From Candidatus Dormiibacterota bacterium (lineage in GTDB: Bacteria > Acidobacteriota > Polarisedimenticolia > Gp22-AA2), in NCBI GenBank assembly GCA_035635555.1, contig DASQAT010000013.1, forward strand, positions 124,001-188,000: a DNA stretch of 64,000 nucleotides, read 5' to 3'. The number at the start of each line of letters is the position of its first letter. Within the stretch, counting starts at the first letter, position 1. A model generated the notes under the pieces. That model made no database searches, was not told the origin of the DNA, and worked only from the letters and a program-made list of their open reading frames with translations. Below are positions 56,694 through 64,000 of the stretch, in pieces. Position numbers and translations under genes: made by a program.

Positions 56694-58541
56694 ATGGGGA
56701 GGGAGCGATTGGCGAAGAAGTCCAGGGCGGCCAGGGCCGAACCGGCGAGGACCTCTCCCAAGGCGAAGGCAAAAGCCGGGAGCGGGAAGGCGCGCGGCAA
56801 GGTCGTCCAGATGGACCTGTTCCGCGAGGAGACCGCCCAGGCGGGATCCGCGAAGACCTCCGCCCGTCAGCCCAGGTCCCACGCCTCCCGATCGAAACCT
56901 GCCGCGAAGGCGATCCCGGCGCCGGATGCTGAGGTCGCGCAACCCTCCCCGGCGGTCGCCGCCTCGAAGACGCCCGCCGCTCCGGCCCGCAGGCGCGAGA
57001 CCGCCGAGACGATGGGCCGGCGGCAGCGTGAGATCTCGGTCGCCGAGTTCTTCCAGAAGAACCGCCATCTCCTCGGCTTCGACAATCCGGCCAAGGCGCT
57101 TCTGACGGCGACCAAGGAGGCGGTCGACAACTCGCTCGACGCCTGCGAGGAGGCCGGTCTCCTGCCGGAGATCGATGTCGTCATCGAAGAGCTGGCCGAG
57201 GACCGCTTCCGCCTGTCGATCACCGACAACGGCCCGGGGATCGTGCGCAACCAGGTCGCCAAGGTGTTCGGGAAGCTCCTGTACGGATCGAAGTTCCACG
57301 TCCTGCGGCAGAGCCGCGGCCAGCAGGGGATCGGCATCTCGGCCGCCGGGATGTACGCCCAGCTCACCACCGGACAACCCGTGAAGATCACCTCGCGCAC
57401 CGGGAAGGGGAAGCCGGCCCACTTCTTCGAGATCCAGATCGACACGACGCGCAACGAGCCGAAGGTGCTGACCGACAGAGAGGTCGAGTGGGACAAGGAG
57501 CACGGCACGCGCGTCGAGATGGACCTCGCGGGCACCTACAAGAAGGGACGCCGGTCGGTGGACGACTACGTCATGCAGTCGGCGCTGGCCAACCCGCACG
57601 CCACGGTGCATTACAAGCCGCCCAAGGGGGACGAGTTCCACCGTGAGCGGCTGACCAAGGAGCTGCCGCGCGAGCCTCTGGCGATCAAGCCGCACCCGTA
57701 CGGTGTCGAGCTGGGGGTGCTCATCTCGATGCTGCGCGACACCAAGGGGCGCACGCTGAAGACGGCGTTGCAGACCGACTTCTCGCGCGTGTCCGCCAAC
57801 GTGGCGGAGGAGATCTGCAAGGCCGCCGGTCTCAACCCCGGGATGAGGCCGCGCTCGCTGGGCGTCGATCAGGTCGAAGCGCTGTTCCGCGCCATCCCGA
57901 AGGTCAAGGTGATGGCGCCGCCGACCAACAGTATCGTGCCGATAGGCGAAGAGCTCATCCTCGAGGGGCTGAAGCAGGCGGTCAAGGCGGATTTCTACGC
58001 CTCGACCACCCGCCCGCCGGCGGTCTACCGCGGCAACCCGTTCGTCGTCGAGGCCGGCCTGGCTTACGGCGGCGACCTGCCCGGCGAGGAGCTCGTCGAC
58101 CTGTGGCGCTTCGCCAACCGCGTCCCGCTGCAGTACCAGCAGTCGGCCTGCGCCATCACCCGCGGCGCCCTCACCACCGACTGGCGGAACTACGGCCTGC
58201 AGCAGGGGAAGGGGGCGCTGCCCGTCGGCCCGATGATCCTGTTCGTCCACGTCGCCAGCGTCTGGGTGCCGTTCACCTCCGAGAGCAAGGAGGCGATCGC
58301 CTCCTATCCCGAGATCATCCGCGAGCTGAAGCTCGGGCTTCAGGAGGTGGGGCGCCGCCTCGGCGGCTTCCTGCGTCACCGGCAGCGCCTGGCCGAGGCC
58401 GAGAAGAAGCGCTCGTACATCGAGTCGTACATCCCGCACATCGGCATCGCGCTCCGGGAGATCCTCGGCCTGTCGAAGGCGGAGGAGGACAAGATCGTCA
58501 GGACCCTCACCGACACGCTCGAGAAGAGCCGGATTCCATGA
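56694..58541 (+). CDS. top6B: DNA topoisomerase VI subunit B
   Basis: 615 residues. After a 105-residue Lys/Ala/Pro-rich disordered tail, the GHKL ATPase starts near FFQKNRHLLGFDNP. Its motifs are the N-box TATKEAVDNSLDACEEAG, the lid motif ITDNGPGI, and QSRGQQGIGISAAGMYAQ. A helix-two-turn-helix region and the transducer domain follow, with the switch Lys in WRNYGLQQGKGALP. It is the ATP-operated clamp of type IIB topoisomerase, partner of subunit A at 59381. The disordered tail contains VQMDLFREE (residues 38-46), which resembles a sliding-clamp-binding peptide. Topo VI is archaeal and plant-typical and only sporadic in bacteria. The stop overlaps the next start (ATGA). Confidence 0.93.
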   Translation: MGRERLAKKSRAARAEPARTSPKAKAKAGSGKARGKVVQMDLFREETAQAGSAKTSARQPRSHASRSKPAAKAIPAPDAEVAQPSPAVAASKTPAAPARRRETAETMGRRQREISVAEFFQKNRHLLGFDNPAKALLTATKEAVDNSLDACEEAGLLPEIDVVIEELAEDRFRLSITDNGPGIVRNQVAKVFGKLLYGSKFHVLRQSRGQQGIGISAAGMYAQLTTGQPVKITSRTGKGKPAHFFEIQIDTTRNEPKVLTDREVEWDKEHGTRVEMDLAGTYKKGRRSVDDYVMQSALANPHATVHYKPPKGDEFHRERLTKELPREPLAIKPHPYGVELGVLISMLRDTKGRTLKTALQTDFSRVSANVAEEICKAAGLNPGMRPRSLGVDQVEALFRAIPKVKVMAPPTNSIVPIGEELILEGLKQAVKADFYASTTRPPAVYRGNPFVVEAGLAYGGDLPGEELVDLWRFANRVPLQYQQSACAITRGALTTDWRNYGLQQGKGALPVGPMILFVHVASVWVPFTSESKEAIASYPEIIRELKLGLQEVGRRLGGFLRHRQRLAEAEKKRSYIESYIPHIGIALREILGLSKAEEDKIVRTLTDTLEKSRIP

Positions 58542-59365
58542 CCGACACCAACGCGCGCTTCGTGGGATCGATTCCGGAGAACTACGACCGCCATCTCGGG
58601 CCGGTCCTGTTCGAGCCGTACGCGCGCGACCTGGCGCGCCGCCTCGAAGTGAAGGATGGGGCACGGGTCCTCGAGGTCGCCTGCGGCACCGGGATCGTCA
58701 CGCGCCATCTGGCCGATCGCCTGCCGCCCCGGGGCCGCCTCGTGGCCACCGACCTCAACGAGCCGATGCTGGAGCACGCGCGCCGGAAAATCCCCGAGAC
58801 GAAGCCGGTCGAGTGGCGCCAGGCGGACGCCTGCGCTCTGCCTTTTCCCGACGCGTCGTTCGAGGCGGTCGTCTGCCAGTTCGGATTGATGTTCGTGCCG
58901 GACAAGCCGAAAGCGGTCCGCGAGGCGCGGCGCGTGCTGGCGCAGGGGGGGCGCCTCCTGCTGAGCGTCTGGGACTCGCTCGACCGGAACCGCTTCGCCC
59001 GGCTGGCGCACGAGACGCTGCTGCGCTACTTTCCCAAGGATCCGCCGACGTTCTACGAGGTGCCGTTTTCGCTGCACGACCGCCCGGCGCTGCGGGCGCT
59101 CTTCTCGGACGACGACTGGAGCGAGACGCGTCTCGACGAGGTGGGGCTCGAGGGACAGAGCCCATCCTCGGTCGACCTGGCGACCGGTCTCATCGAGGGG
59201 AACCCGGTCGGCGCCGGGATCCGCGAGCGCGGCGGGGTCGACACGCGGACGATCATCGAGGCCGTCGCCGCCTCCCTGGCGCGCGAGTTCGGCGACCGTC
59301 CGGTGCGTCTGCCGCTGCACGCCCTGGTCGCGAGCGCGCGGGCGGGCACGGCCGCGAAGGCATAA
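58538..59365 (+). CDS. SAM-dependent methyltransferase (class I), between topo VI subunits
   Basis: 275 residues. The AdoMet-binding motif VLEVACGTGIVTRHLA (about residues 45-60) is followed by LVATDLNEPMLEHARRK, WRQADACALPFPDASFEAVVCQFGLMF and the post-motif EARRVLAQGGRLLLSVWD. It is a UbiE/Methyltransf_11-type small-molecule or lipid methylase by pattern. The substrate is unknown and no DNA- or RNA-binding domain is seen. The ATG overlaps the top6B stop and top6A begins 15 bases after its stop, so it is transcribed within the topoisomerase operon. A role in topo VI function is possible but unproven. Confidence 0.85.
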   Translation: MTDTNARFVGSIPENYDRHLGPVLFEPYARDLARRLEVKDGARVLEVACGTGIVTRHLADRLPPRGRLVATDLNEPMLEHARRKIPETKPVEWRQADACALPFPDASFEAVVCQFGLMFVPDKPKAVREARRVLAQGGRLLLSVWDSLDRNRFARLAHETLLRYFPKDPPTFYEVPFSLHDRPALRALFSDDDWSETRLDEVGLEGQSPSSVDLATGLIEGNPVGAGIRERGGVDTRTIIEAVAASLAREFGDRPVRLPLHALVASARAGTAAKA

Positions 59366-59380
59366 AGGAGAAAGAAGCCG

Positions 59381-60466
59381 ATGGCCTCAGCGACAGTCAA
59401 GAAGATCGAGAGCACCGCCGAGGAGGTCCGCAGGACCATCCTCAAGCGCCAGAAGCCGCGCCTGCGCTTTCCGCTCCGCAGCCTGTCGAACGTCAAGTAC
59501 GATCCGAAGAAGGGATACTTCGAGATGCGCGGCCGCAAGAAGGAGCGGACGCTGACCGTCTCGACCGTGAAGACGTTCGCGCAGACCCTGCGCATGATGG
59601 CGCTTTCGAAGGAGCTGGTGGCGCAGGACGACATCGCCACCAAGAGGGAGGCGTACTACGTCTCCAAGAACTGGGAGGACGCGCGCTTCCTGGAGCAGAC
59701 CGAGTCGGACGCCGTCATGGACGACGTCGAGGCCCTGTTCGAGGTCAACCGCGAGCAGATCGGCTTCGTGCCGGAGGAGAAGGGCGGAGAGATCTCCGGC
59801 AAGCTGTTCATCGTCGACAAGGACAGCGAGACCGGCAAGCCCCTGCGCATCGACTGCACCAAGTTCGGCTCCGGCGCCTACTCGATCCCGATCTCGGTCG
59901 AGCACCTGAAGTTCGAGACCGACGCCGAATTCATCCTGGTGATCGAGACCGCCGGCATGTTCCAGCGCCTGGTCAAGCACAAGTACTGGAAGACAGCGAA
60001 CTGCGTCCTCGTGTCCATGGGAGGCGTGCCCACGCGGGCGTGCCGGAGGTTCATCCGCCGCCTGGCCGACTTCAAGAAGATCCCCGTCTACGTGTTCGTG
60101 GACGGCGACCCGTACGGCATCTCCAACATCTACAGGACGCTCAAGGTCGGCTCCGGCAACGCCGCGCACCTGAACGAATACTTCTGCGTCCCCCAGGCGC
60201 GCTACCTCGGGATCACGCCCCAGGACATCGTCGACTACAAGCTCCCCACCCACCCTCTCAAGGACGTGGACATCAAGCGCGCCCGCGACGCCATCAAGAA
60301 CGACCCGTTCTTCCAGCACCACAAGGACTGGGTCGCCGCGGTGGAGCACCTTCTCAAGATGGGGGTGCGCGCCGAGCAGCAGGCTCTCGCCAAGTGGGGC
60401 CTGAACTACGTCATCGATACCTACCTGCCGGAGAAGCTGAAGAAGCCGGAGAAGTTCCTGCCGTAG
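59381..60466 (+). CDS. top6A: DNA topoisomerase VI subunit A (Spo11-like)
   Basis: 361 residues. The winged-helix domain carries the catalytic Tyr in TKREAYYVSKNW (Tyr92/Tyr93). The Toprim domain supplies the acidic residues in LVIETAGMF (Glu) and VFVDGDPYGISNIY (Asp-x-Asp). It cuts both DNA strands with 5' overhangs and forms an A2B2 complex with subunit B. The length matches archaeal Top6A (about 370). An AGGAG site lies about 8 bases upstream. The 3' end overlaps the convergent kinase gene by 56 bp. Together with the B subunit it completes a functional-looking enzyme. Confidence 0.95.
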   Translation: MASATVKKIESTAEEVRRTILKRQKPRLRFPLRSLSNVKYDPKKGYFEMRGRKKERTLTVSTVKTFAQTLRMMALSKELVAQDDIATKREAYYVSKNWEDARFLEQTESDAVMDDVEALFEVNREQIGFVPEEKGGEISGKLFIVDKDSETGKPLRIDCTKFGSGAYSIPISVEHLKFETDAEFILVIETAGMFQRLVKHKYWKTANCVLVSMGGVPTRACRRFIRRLADFKKIPVYVFVDGDPYGISNIYRTLKVGSGNAAHLNEYFCVPQARYLGITPQDIVDYKLPTHPLKDVDIKRARDAIKNDPFFQHHKDWVAAVEHLLKMGVRAEQQALAKWGLNYVIDTYLPEKLKKPEKFLP

Positions 60467-63017
60467 ACGGCGACTCTTTTCTCGAGTTCTCCCTGGCGCG
60501 CGCCACGAGCGCGTCGAAGGCCGGAGTGCCTCGCAGCGGCTTCAGGTCGGAGTCCTTCGCCATCACCTCCCAATGCGAGTACCCGTGCGCCACGGCCTGC
60601 CCGAGCCAGTCGAGGGCCGACGTGCGGTTGCCACGCAGGACGGACATGCACCCCAGGTTGTAGAGCGTGTTCGTCGTGTCGGGGTGGTTCTCCCCCAGCA
60701 CGCGGCGTCCCCTCTCGAGCGACTCGCGGAACAGCGCCTCGGCCTCGGTGTAGCGGCCCTCGGACGAGTACACGTTCGCGAGATTGTTCATGCTCGTGAG
60801 CGTGCTCGGATGATCCTCGCCCAGGACCCGCCTCTCCCTCTCGAGGTTGTCGCGATAGAGCGGTTCGGCGTCGGCGTAGCGCCCCCGGTCGTCGAGCAGG
60901 ACGGCGAGATCGTTCGTCGCCTTGAACGTCAGCGGATGGTCGTCGCCCAGGAGACGTCGCAGTCTTTCCCGGCTATCCCGATGCAGCGCTTCGGCCTCGG
61001 CGTACCGCCCCTGGCGCTCGTACACGTTGGCGAGGGAGGTGATGTTCCTGAGGGTGACGGAATTCTCCTCACCGAGGACCCGCCGGATTTTTTCGATCGC
61101 CGTGCGGTACAGCATCTCGGCGTCGGCGTAGCGCCGCTCCTCGTAATAAACGCCCGCCAGGTCGACCATGCTGTCGAGAGTGTCCGGATGATCCTCCCCC
61201 AGGACACGGCGACGCACCTCGAGCACCTGGCGTTCGAGCCTCTCTGCCTGCTCGAAGCGTCCCTGCAGCCGGTCGATCAAGGCGAGACCGGCCATGACGC
61301 ACAGCGTCTCGGGGTGCTCTTCTCCCAGGAGGCGACGGCGCGTCTCGAGGATGCGGTCGTCGAGCTTCTCGGCCTCCGCGCGGCGGCCCAGGTTCACATA
61401 GAGCAGCGCGAGGTCGTACATCGCCGCGAGGGTGTCCGGATGCTCGTCCCCCAGGAGCCGCCGCCGCGTCGCAACCGATTGTTCCAGGATCGGCAGCGCT
61501 TTTGGATACAGGCCGAGGTTCGCGTACACCTTCCCCATGGTCTGCATCAGCCGCGCCTGGACCTCCGGCTCGTCCGCCAGCTCCTTGCCGATCTTCTCGA
61601 GCCCGCTGTCGAGAATCTCACGGACCTTGATCGAGTTCCCGCGGGTTTCATCGGGGTCCGACACCTTGAACAAGCCGGTCAGGAAGTCCGAGACCCGCTC
61701 CGCCGTCGTCGCCTCGCGATTCGCGCGGTCGCGCTCCGTGGCGATGCGGCGGGCCTGCAACGTCATCGCGATTGCGAATCCCACGAGCAGGACGAGGAGG
61801 GCTCCGGCGGCGGCGACGGGAATCTTGTGCCGTGCTACGAGCGTGCGGATCAGGTAGGCGGCGCTCGGGGGGCGGGCGAGGATCGGCCGGCCGTCGAGGT
61901 AGCGCGCGACGTCCTCATCGAGCGCGGCGACGCCCGGGTAGCGCCGGCCCGGCTCCTTCTCGAGCGCCTTGTTGACGATGACCGTGAGGTCGTGATCGAA
62001 CCGCGCCCCACTGCCCGCGGCGGACCCGAGCGGGAGCGGCGCTTCCTCGCAAACGATCCGGGCCGCCTCGGTGATTTCCAGCCCCTCCAGATCGTAGGGC
62101 AACCGGCCTGTCAGCATGCGGTACAGGATGACGCCAAGGGCGTAGACATCGGAGCGCACGTCCACTTCGTCCCGCCGGCCCCGCACCTGCTCGGGGCTCA
62201 TGTAGGGAAGCGTCCCCTGGACGCGGCCGAACGCCGTGACGGCGGTGGCGCCCTGGGCGTCGGGGTCGGTGATCCGGGCGAGACCGAAATCGAGCACTTT
62301 GATCTCGGGCACCTCACCCCCCGGCGCCTCGAGGACGAGGATGTTCGACGGCTTCAGGTCGAGATGGATGACGCCGCGCTGGTGGGCATAGGCCACAGCG
62401 GCGCAGATTTTCCGGAACAGGGCGAGACGGAGGCGAACGTCGGAGCGCGATCGCGCGGGGCCGCGCTCGTCCAGGTATTCGGACAGCGAACGCCCCTGCA
62501 CCAGCTCCATGGCGAAGAAGTGCTGCCCTTCCCCTGTGGAGCCCGACTCGTAGATCGCGGCGATGGACGGATGCTTGAGACGCGCCAGGCTGTCGGTCTC
62601 GCGCCGGAACATGCGGACCGCCTCGGCGTCGACGTGCCGTCCACCCAGGATCACCTTGAGCGCGACCGGCCGCCGCGGGCTCTTCTGCTCGGCCTCGTAC
62701 ACAACCCCCATGCCGCCGCGGCCGATCTCGCGCACCACGCGGTAGGGGCCGATGGTCGAGCCGGACGCCGAGGGCGGATCGCCGCCCGCCCCATCGTCGT
62801 CCGGCACCGCGACGCCGGTGAGATCGACCGGGGCCCCTAGGAAGTCGCCGGCCCGCTCGTCCGCCCTCAGGAGCTCCTCGATCTCGCGGCGCAGCGCGGA
62901 GTCGCCGGCGCAGGCCCGGTCCAGGAATGGTGCGCGTTGTTCAGGGGGGAGGTCGAGCGCTTCCGCGAGGATCGGCGCGATGACCGGCCAGCGATCGGGG
63001 TCGGGCAGCGACGTCAT
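60411..63017 (-). CDS. Transmembrane Ser/Thr protein kinase with TPR sensor region
   Basis: 868 residues from ATG 63017, overlapping the sigma-factor stop (ATGA). A helical N-terminal part (1-70) precedes a Hanks-type kinase (about 88-350). It has the GRGGMGVVYEAE glycine loop, VALKVIL Lys (about residue 119), catalytic HLDLKPSN (Leu in place of the usual Arg) and VLDFGLA. A membrane span (about 398-418, IPVAAAGALLVLLVG) separates it from about nine kinesin-light-chain-type TPRs of 42 residues with the recurring LGEDHPDTL motif. The kinase is cytoplasmic and the TPRs outside, a typical Acidobacteriota receptor kinase. The C-terminal 20 residues overlap top6A. Confidence 0.92.
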   Translation of the reverse strand: MTSLPDPDRWPVIAPILAEALDLPPEQRAPFLDRACAGDSALRREIEELLRADERAGDFLGAPVDLTGVAVPDDDGAGGDPPSASGSTIGPYRVVREIGRGGMGVVYEAEQKSPRRPVALKVILGGRHVDAEAVRMFRRETDSLARLKHPSIAAIYESGSTGEGQHFFAMELVQGRSLSEYLDERGPARSRSDVRLRLALFRKICAAVAYAHQRGVIHLDLKPSNILVLEAPGGEVPEIKVLDFGLARITDPDAQGATAVTAFGRVQGTLPYMSPEQVRGRRDEVDVRSDVYALGVILYRMLTGRLPYDLEGLEITEAARIVCEEAPLPLGSAAGSGARFDHDLTVIVNKALEKEPGRRYPGVAALDEDVARYLDGRPILARPPSAAYLIRTLVARHKIPVAAAGALLVLLVGFAIAMTLQARRIATERDRANREATTAERVSDFLTGLFKVSDPDETRGNSIKVREILDSGLEKIGKELADEPEVQARLMQTMGKVYANLGLYPKALPILEQSVATRRRLLGDEHPDTLAAMYDLALLYVNLGRRAEAEKLDDRILETRRRLLGEEHPETLCVMAGLALIDRLQGRFEQAERLERQVLEVRRRVLGEDHPDTLDSMVDLAGVYYEERRYADAEMLYRTAIEKIRRVLGEENSVTLRNITSLANVYERQGRYAEAEALHRDSRERLRRLLGDDHPLTFKATNDLAVLLDDRGRYADAEPLYRDNLERERRVLGEDHPSTLTSMNNLANVYSSEGRYTEAEALFRESLERGRRVLGENHPDTTNTLYNLGCMSVLRGNRTSALDWLGQAVAHGYSHWEVMAKDSDLKPLRGTPAFDALVARARENSRKESPSTAGTSPASSASPAGRYR

Positions 63018-63586
63018 GTCGCCTGCGCCCCGGACAGCTCGCGGTAGAGGAGAGCGCGGGCCGCGCGCCAGTCCCGGTTCACCGTCCGGGGGTCGAGCCC
63101 AAGTACTTCGGCGGTCTCCTCGACCGACAGCCCGGCGAAGAAGCGCAGCTCGACCATCTTCACCATGCGCTCGCTGAGGGCGCCGAGGCGGGACAGCGCC
63201 AGGTCGAGGGCCAGGATCTCCTCGGCTCGCGGCGCCACGCCCGGGCCCTCGTCGTCGAGGACCGCGGGCCGGACGCCGCCCCCGCGCTTGCGGGCCGAGT
63301 GCCGCCGGGCGTGGTCCACGACGATCTGCCGCATCGCCGTGGCCGCCACGGCGAAGAAGTGGGTGCGGTCGCGCCACTGGGCCTGCGTCTGATCCACCAG
63401 CTTCAAGTAGGCCTCGTGCACCAGGGCGGTCGTGTCGAGCGTCGACCCGGGACGGCGTCCGGCGAGCCGGGCGTGGGCCATCCCCCGCAGCCGCTCGTAG
63501 ACTATCGGTACGAGCTGATTGAGGGCGTCCTTGTCCCCGGCCCGCAGGGCCAGCAGCCGTTCGGTGATCTCTCCCACGGAGCCCAT
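63014..63586 (-). CDS. ECF sigma factor (kinase-associated type)
   Basis: 190 residues from ATG 63586; a GTG at 63610 would add eight residues and neither has a good ribosome site. Region 2 contains VYERLRGMAHARLAGRRPG and WRDRTHFFAVAATAMRQIVVDHARR. Region 4 has LRFFAGLSVEETAEVLGLDPRTVNRDW. This is the TIGR02999-like ECF group that co-occurs with Ser/Thr kinases in Acidobacteriota and Planctomycetota. Its stop overlaps the kinase start, so the two are coupled. In this group the kinase is thought to control the sigma factor, since no anti-sigma gene is present. Confidence 0.9.
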   Translation of the reverse strand: MGSVGEITERLLALRAGDKDALNQLVPIVYERLRGMAHARLAGRRPGSTLDTTALVHEAYLKLVDQTQAQWRDRTHFFAVAATAMRQIVVDHARRHSARKRGGGVRPAVLDDEGPGVAPRAEEILALDLALSRLGALSERMVKMVELRFFAGLSVEETAEVLGLDPRTVNRDWRAARALLYRELSGAQAT

Positions 63587-63750
63587 GGTCGTTTGTACTC
63601 GGCGTCCCACGCCGGTTTTTCAGCAAGTTAGCCTCTTTCGAACTGCAATTCAAGAGGGAAAACCAGGAAGGGACGGATTCCATGTCGTGTTTCCTTGGGG
63701 GAATGCGTTTATGGGATGAGAAGAAGGACTGTCACAAAGGAGAAGGGACA

Positions 63751-64000
63751 ATGCGCAGGGCGGGGGCTGTGCTGGCGGGGATGGCGGCGATCTTCGTGCT
63801 GGAGGGGATCGGGGTCACGGCGGTCCGTGCGGACGACGGGACTCTGACGGTGAAGATCCACGAGGCGATCGCCTACAAGAAGGACAACGACGATCCGTTC
63901 GGGCCGCAGCAGGACTTCTACGCGGTCGCCGGGATCGACTCCGGGCCGCCTCTGATCTCGGCCGAGGTCGGCAACCACGACCACGCGAGCTGGAACCCGC
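63751..64000 (+). CDS. Secreted protein, N-terminal part (runs off the window)
   Basis: 83 codons are visible from ATG 63751, with AAAGGAG about 10 bases upstream. A signal peptide (about 1-27, cleavage near VRA) precedes DDGTLTVKIHEAIAYKK and a beta-rich segment DFYAVAGIDSGPPLISAEVG. The remainder is outside the window. It resembles the start of exported calcium- or sugar-binding beta-sandwich proteins, but no family can be assigned. It is divergent from the ECF sigma gene across a 164-bp gap in which I see no clear promoter. Confidence 0.6.
   Translation, partial: MRRAGAVLAGMAAIFVLEGIGVTAVRADDGTLTVKIHEAIAYKKDNDDPFGPQQDFYAVAGIDSGPPLISAEVGNHDHASWNP

Noticed and set aside
55665-58664. A 999-codon open frame opposite the MFS and top6B genes
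   Set aside because: Antisense shadow of two clearly identified proteins.
60480-61650. Regular about 126-bp DNA periodicity that could be taken for a tandem repeat or CRISPR-like array
   Set aside because: It encodes the 42-residue kinesin-light-chain TPRs of the kinase; the units are diverged and coding, without spacers.
63611-63750. Weak inverted repeat (CCTCTT ... AAGAGG) and TTGAAT-17-TAACTT as sigma-gene promoter
   Set aside because: Short stem and poor -10 match; not distinguishable from chance.

Overview
The window is a GC-rich bacterial chromosome segment. It has a classical division and cell-wall (dcw) cluster with meso-diaminopimelate-type MurE. It also has outer-membrane-type secreted proteins, DUF3857/transglutaminase-like proteins, CRTAC1/FG-GAP and M28/M1/S8 exported hydrolases, an ECF sigma factor coupled to a TPR receptor kinase, and a complete topoisomerase VI. 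This mix fits Acidobacteriota or a neighbouring Gram-negative phylum; that placement is an inference from gene content, not a measured phylogeny.

Bases 1-9911 are an accessory island. It opens with the tail of a serine recombinase and a frameshifted S24/LexA-like domain gene. A tight plus-strand operon (917-8421) follows: a sigma-factor-like protein, a 120-residue helical protein, an ImmA/IrrE metallopeptidase, NurA nuclease, HerA ATPase, and a GHKL-ATPase/PD-(D/E)XK nuclease fusion. A DNA methylase of the SPPY type faces it tail to tail 5 bp away. The set looks like an inducible DNA-targeting defence or restriction system. I cannot match the combination to a named system. The island ends in a decayed ImmA/IrrE fragment that abuts the stop codon of the first core gene.

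Bases 9913-28672 hold the minus-strand dcw cluster, in transcription order mraZ, rsmH, ftsL, ftsI, murE, murF, mraY, murD, ftsW, murG, murC, murB, ftsQ, ftsA, ftsZ, then a response-regulator diguanylate cyclase. Its promoter (TTGACA-17-TATATT) is followed by three GTGG boxes at a 10-bp period, a likely MraZ autoregulatory operator. Most junctions overlap (ATGA, TGATG, GTGA), so translation is coupled.

Bases 28852-46109 carry cell-envelope and catabolic genes: a beta-barrel protein, a subtilase, an APC permease coupled to an M28B carboxypeptidase, three DUF3857 paralogues (two lacking the catalytic Cys), a CoA-transferase AB/aminotransferase operon and a lipoprotein.

Bases 46122-55017 hold a D12-class adenine methylase, a 275-bp inverted-repeat element wedged between it and an M1 aminopeptidase, a frameshifted secreted protein, a GIDE-domain membrane protein, a CRTAC1 protein, an SPFH protein and a 169-bp near-perfect hairpin repeat. 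Bases 55113-64000 hold an OFA-type MFS transporter, topoisomerase VI B and A subunits flanking a SAM methyltransferase, a Ser/Thr kinase with its ECF sigma factor, and the start of another secreted protein. I found no tRNA, rRNA, CRISPR array or convincing intrinsic terminator; most convergent gene pairs are separated by about 0-12 bp.
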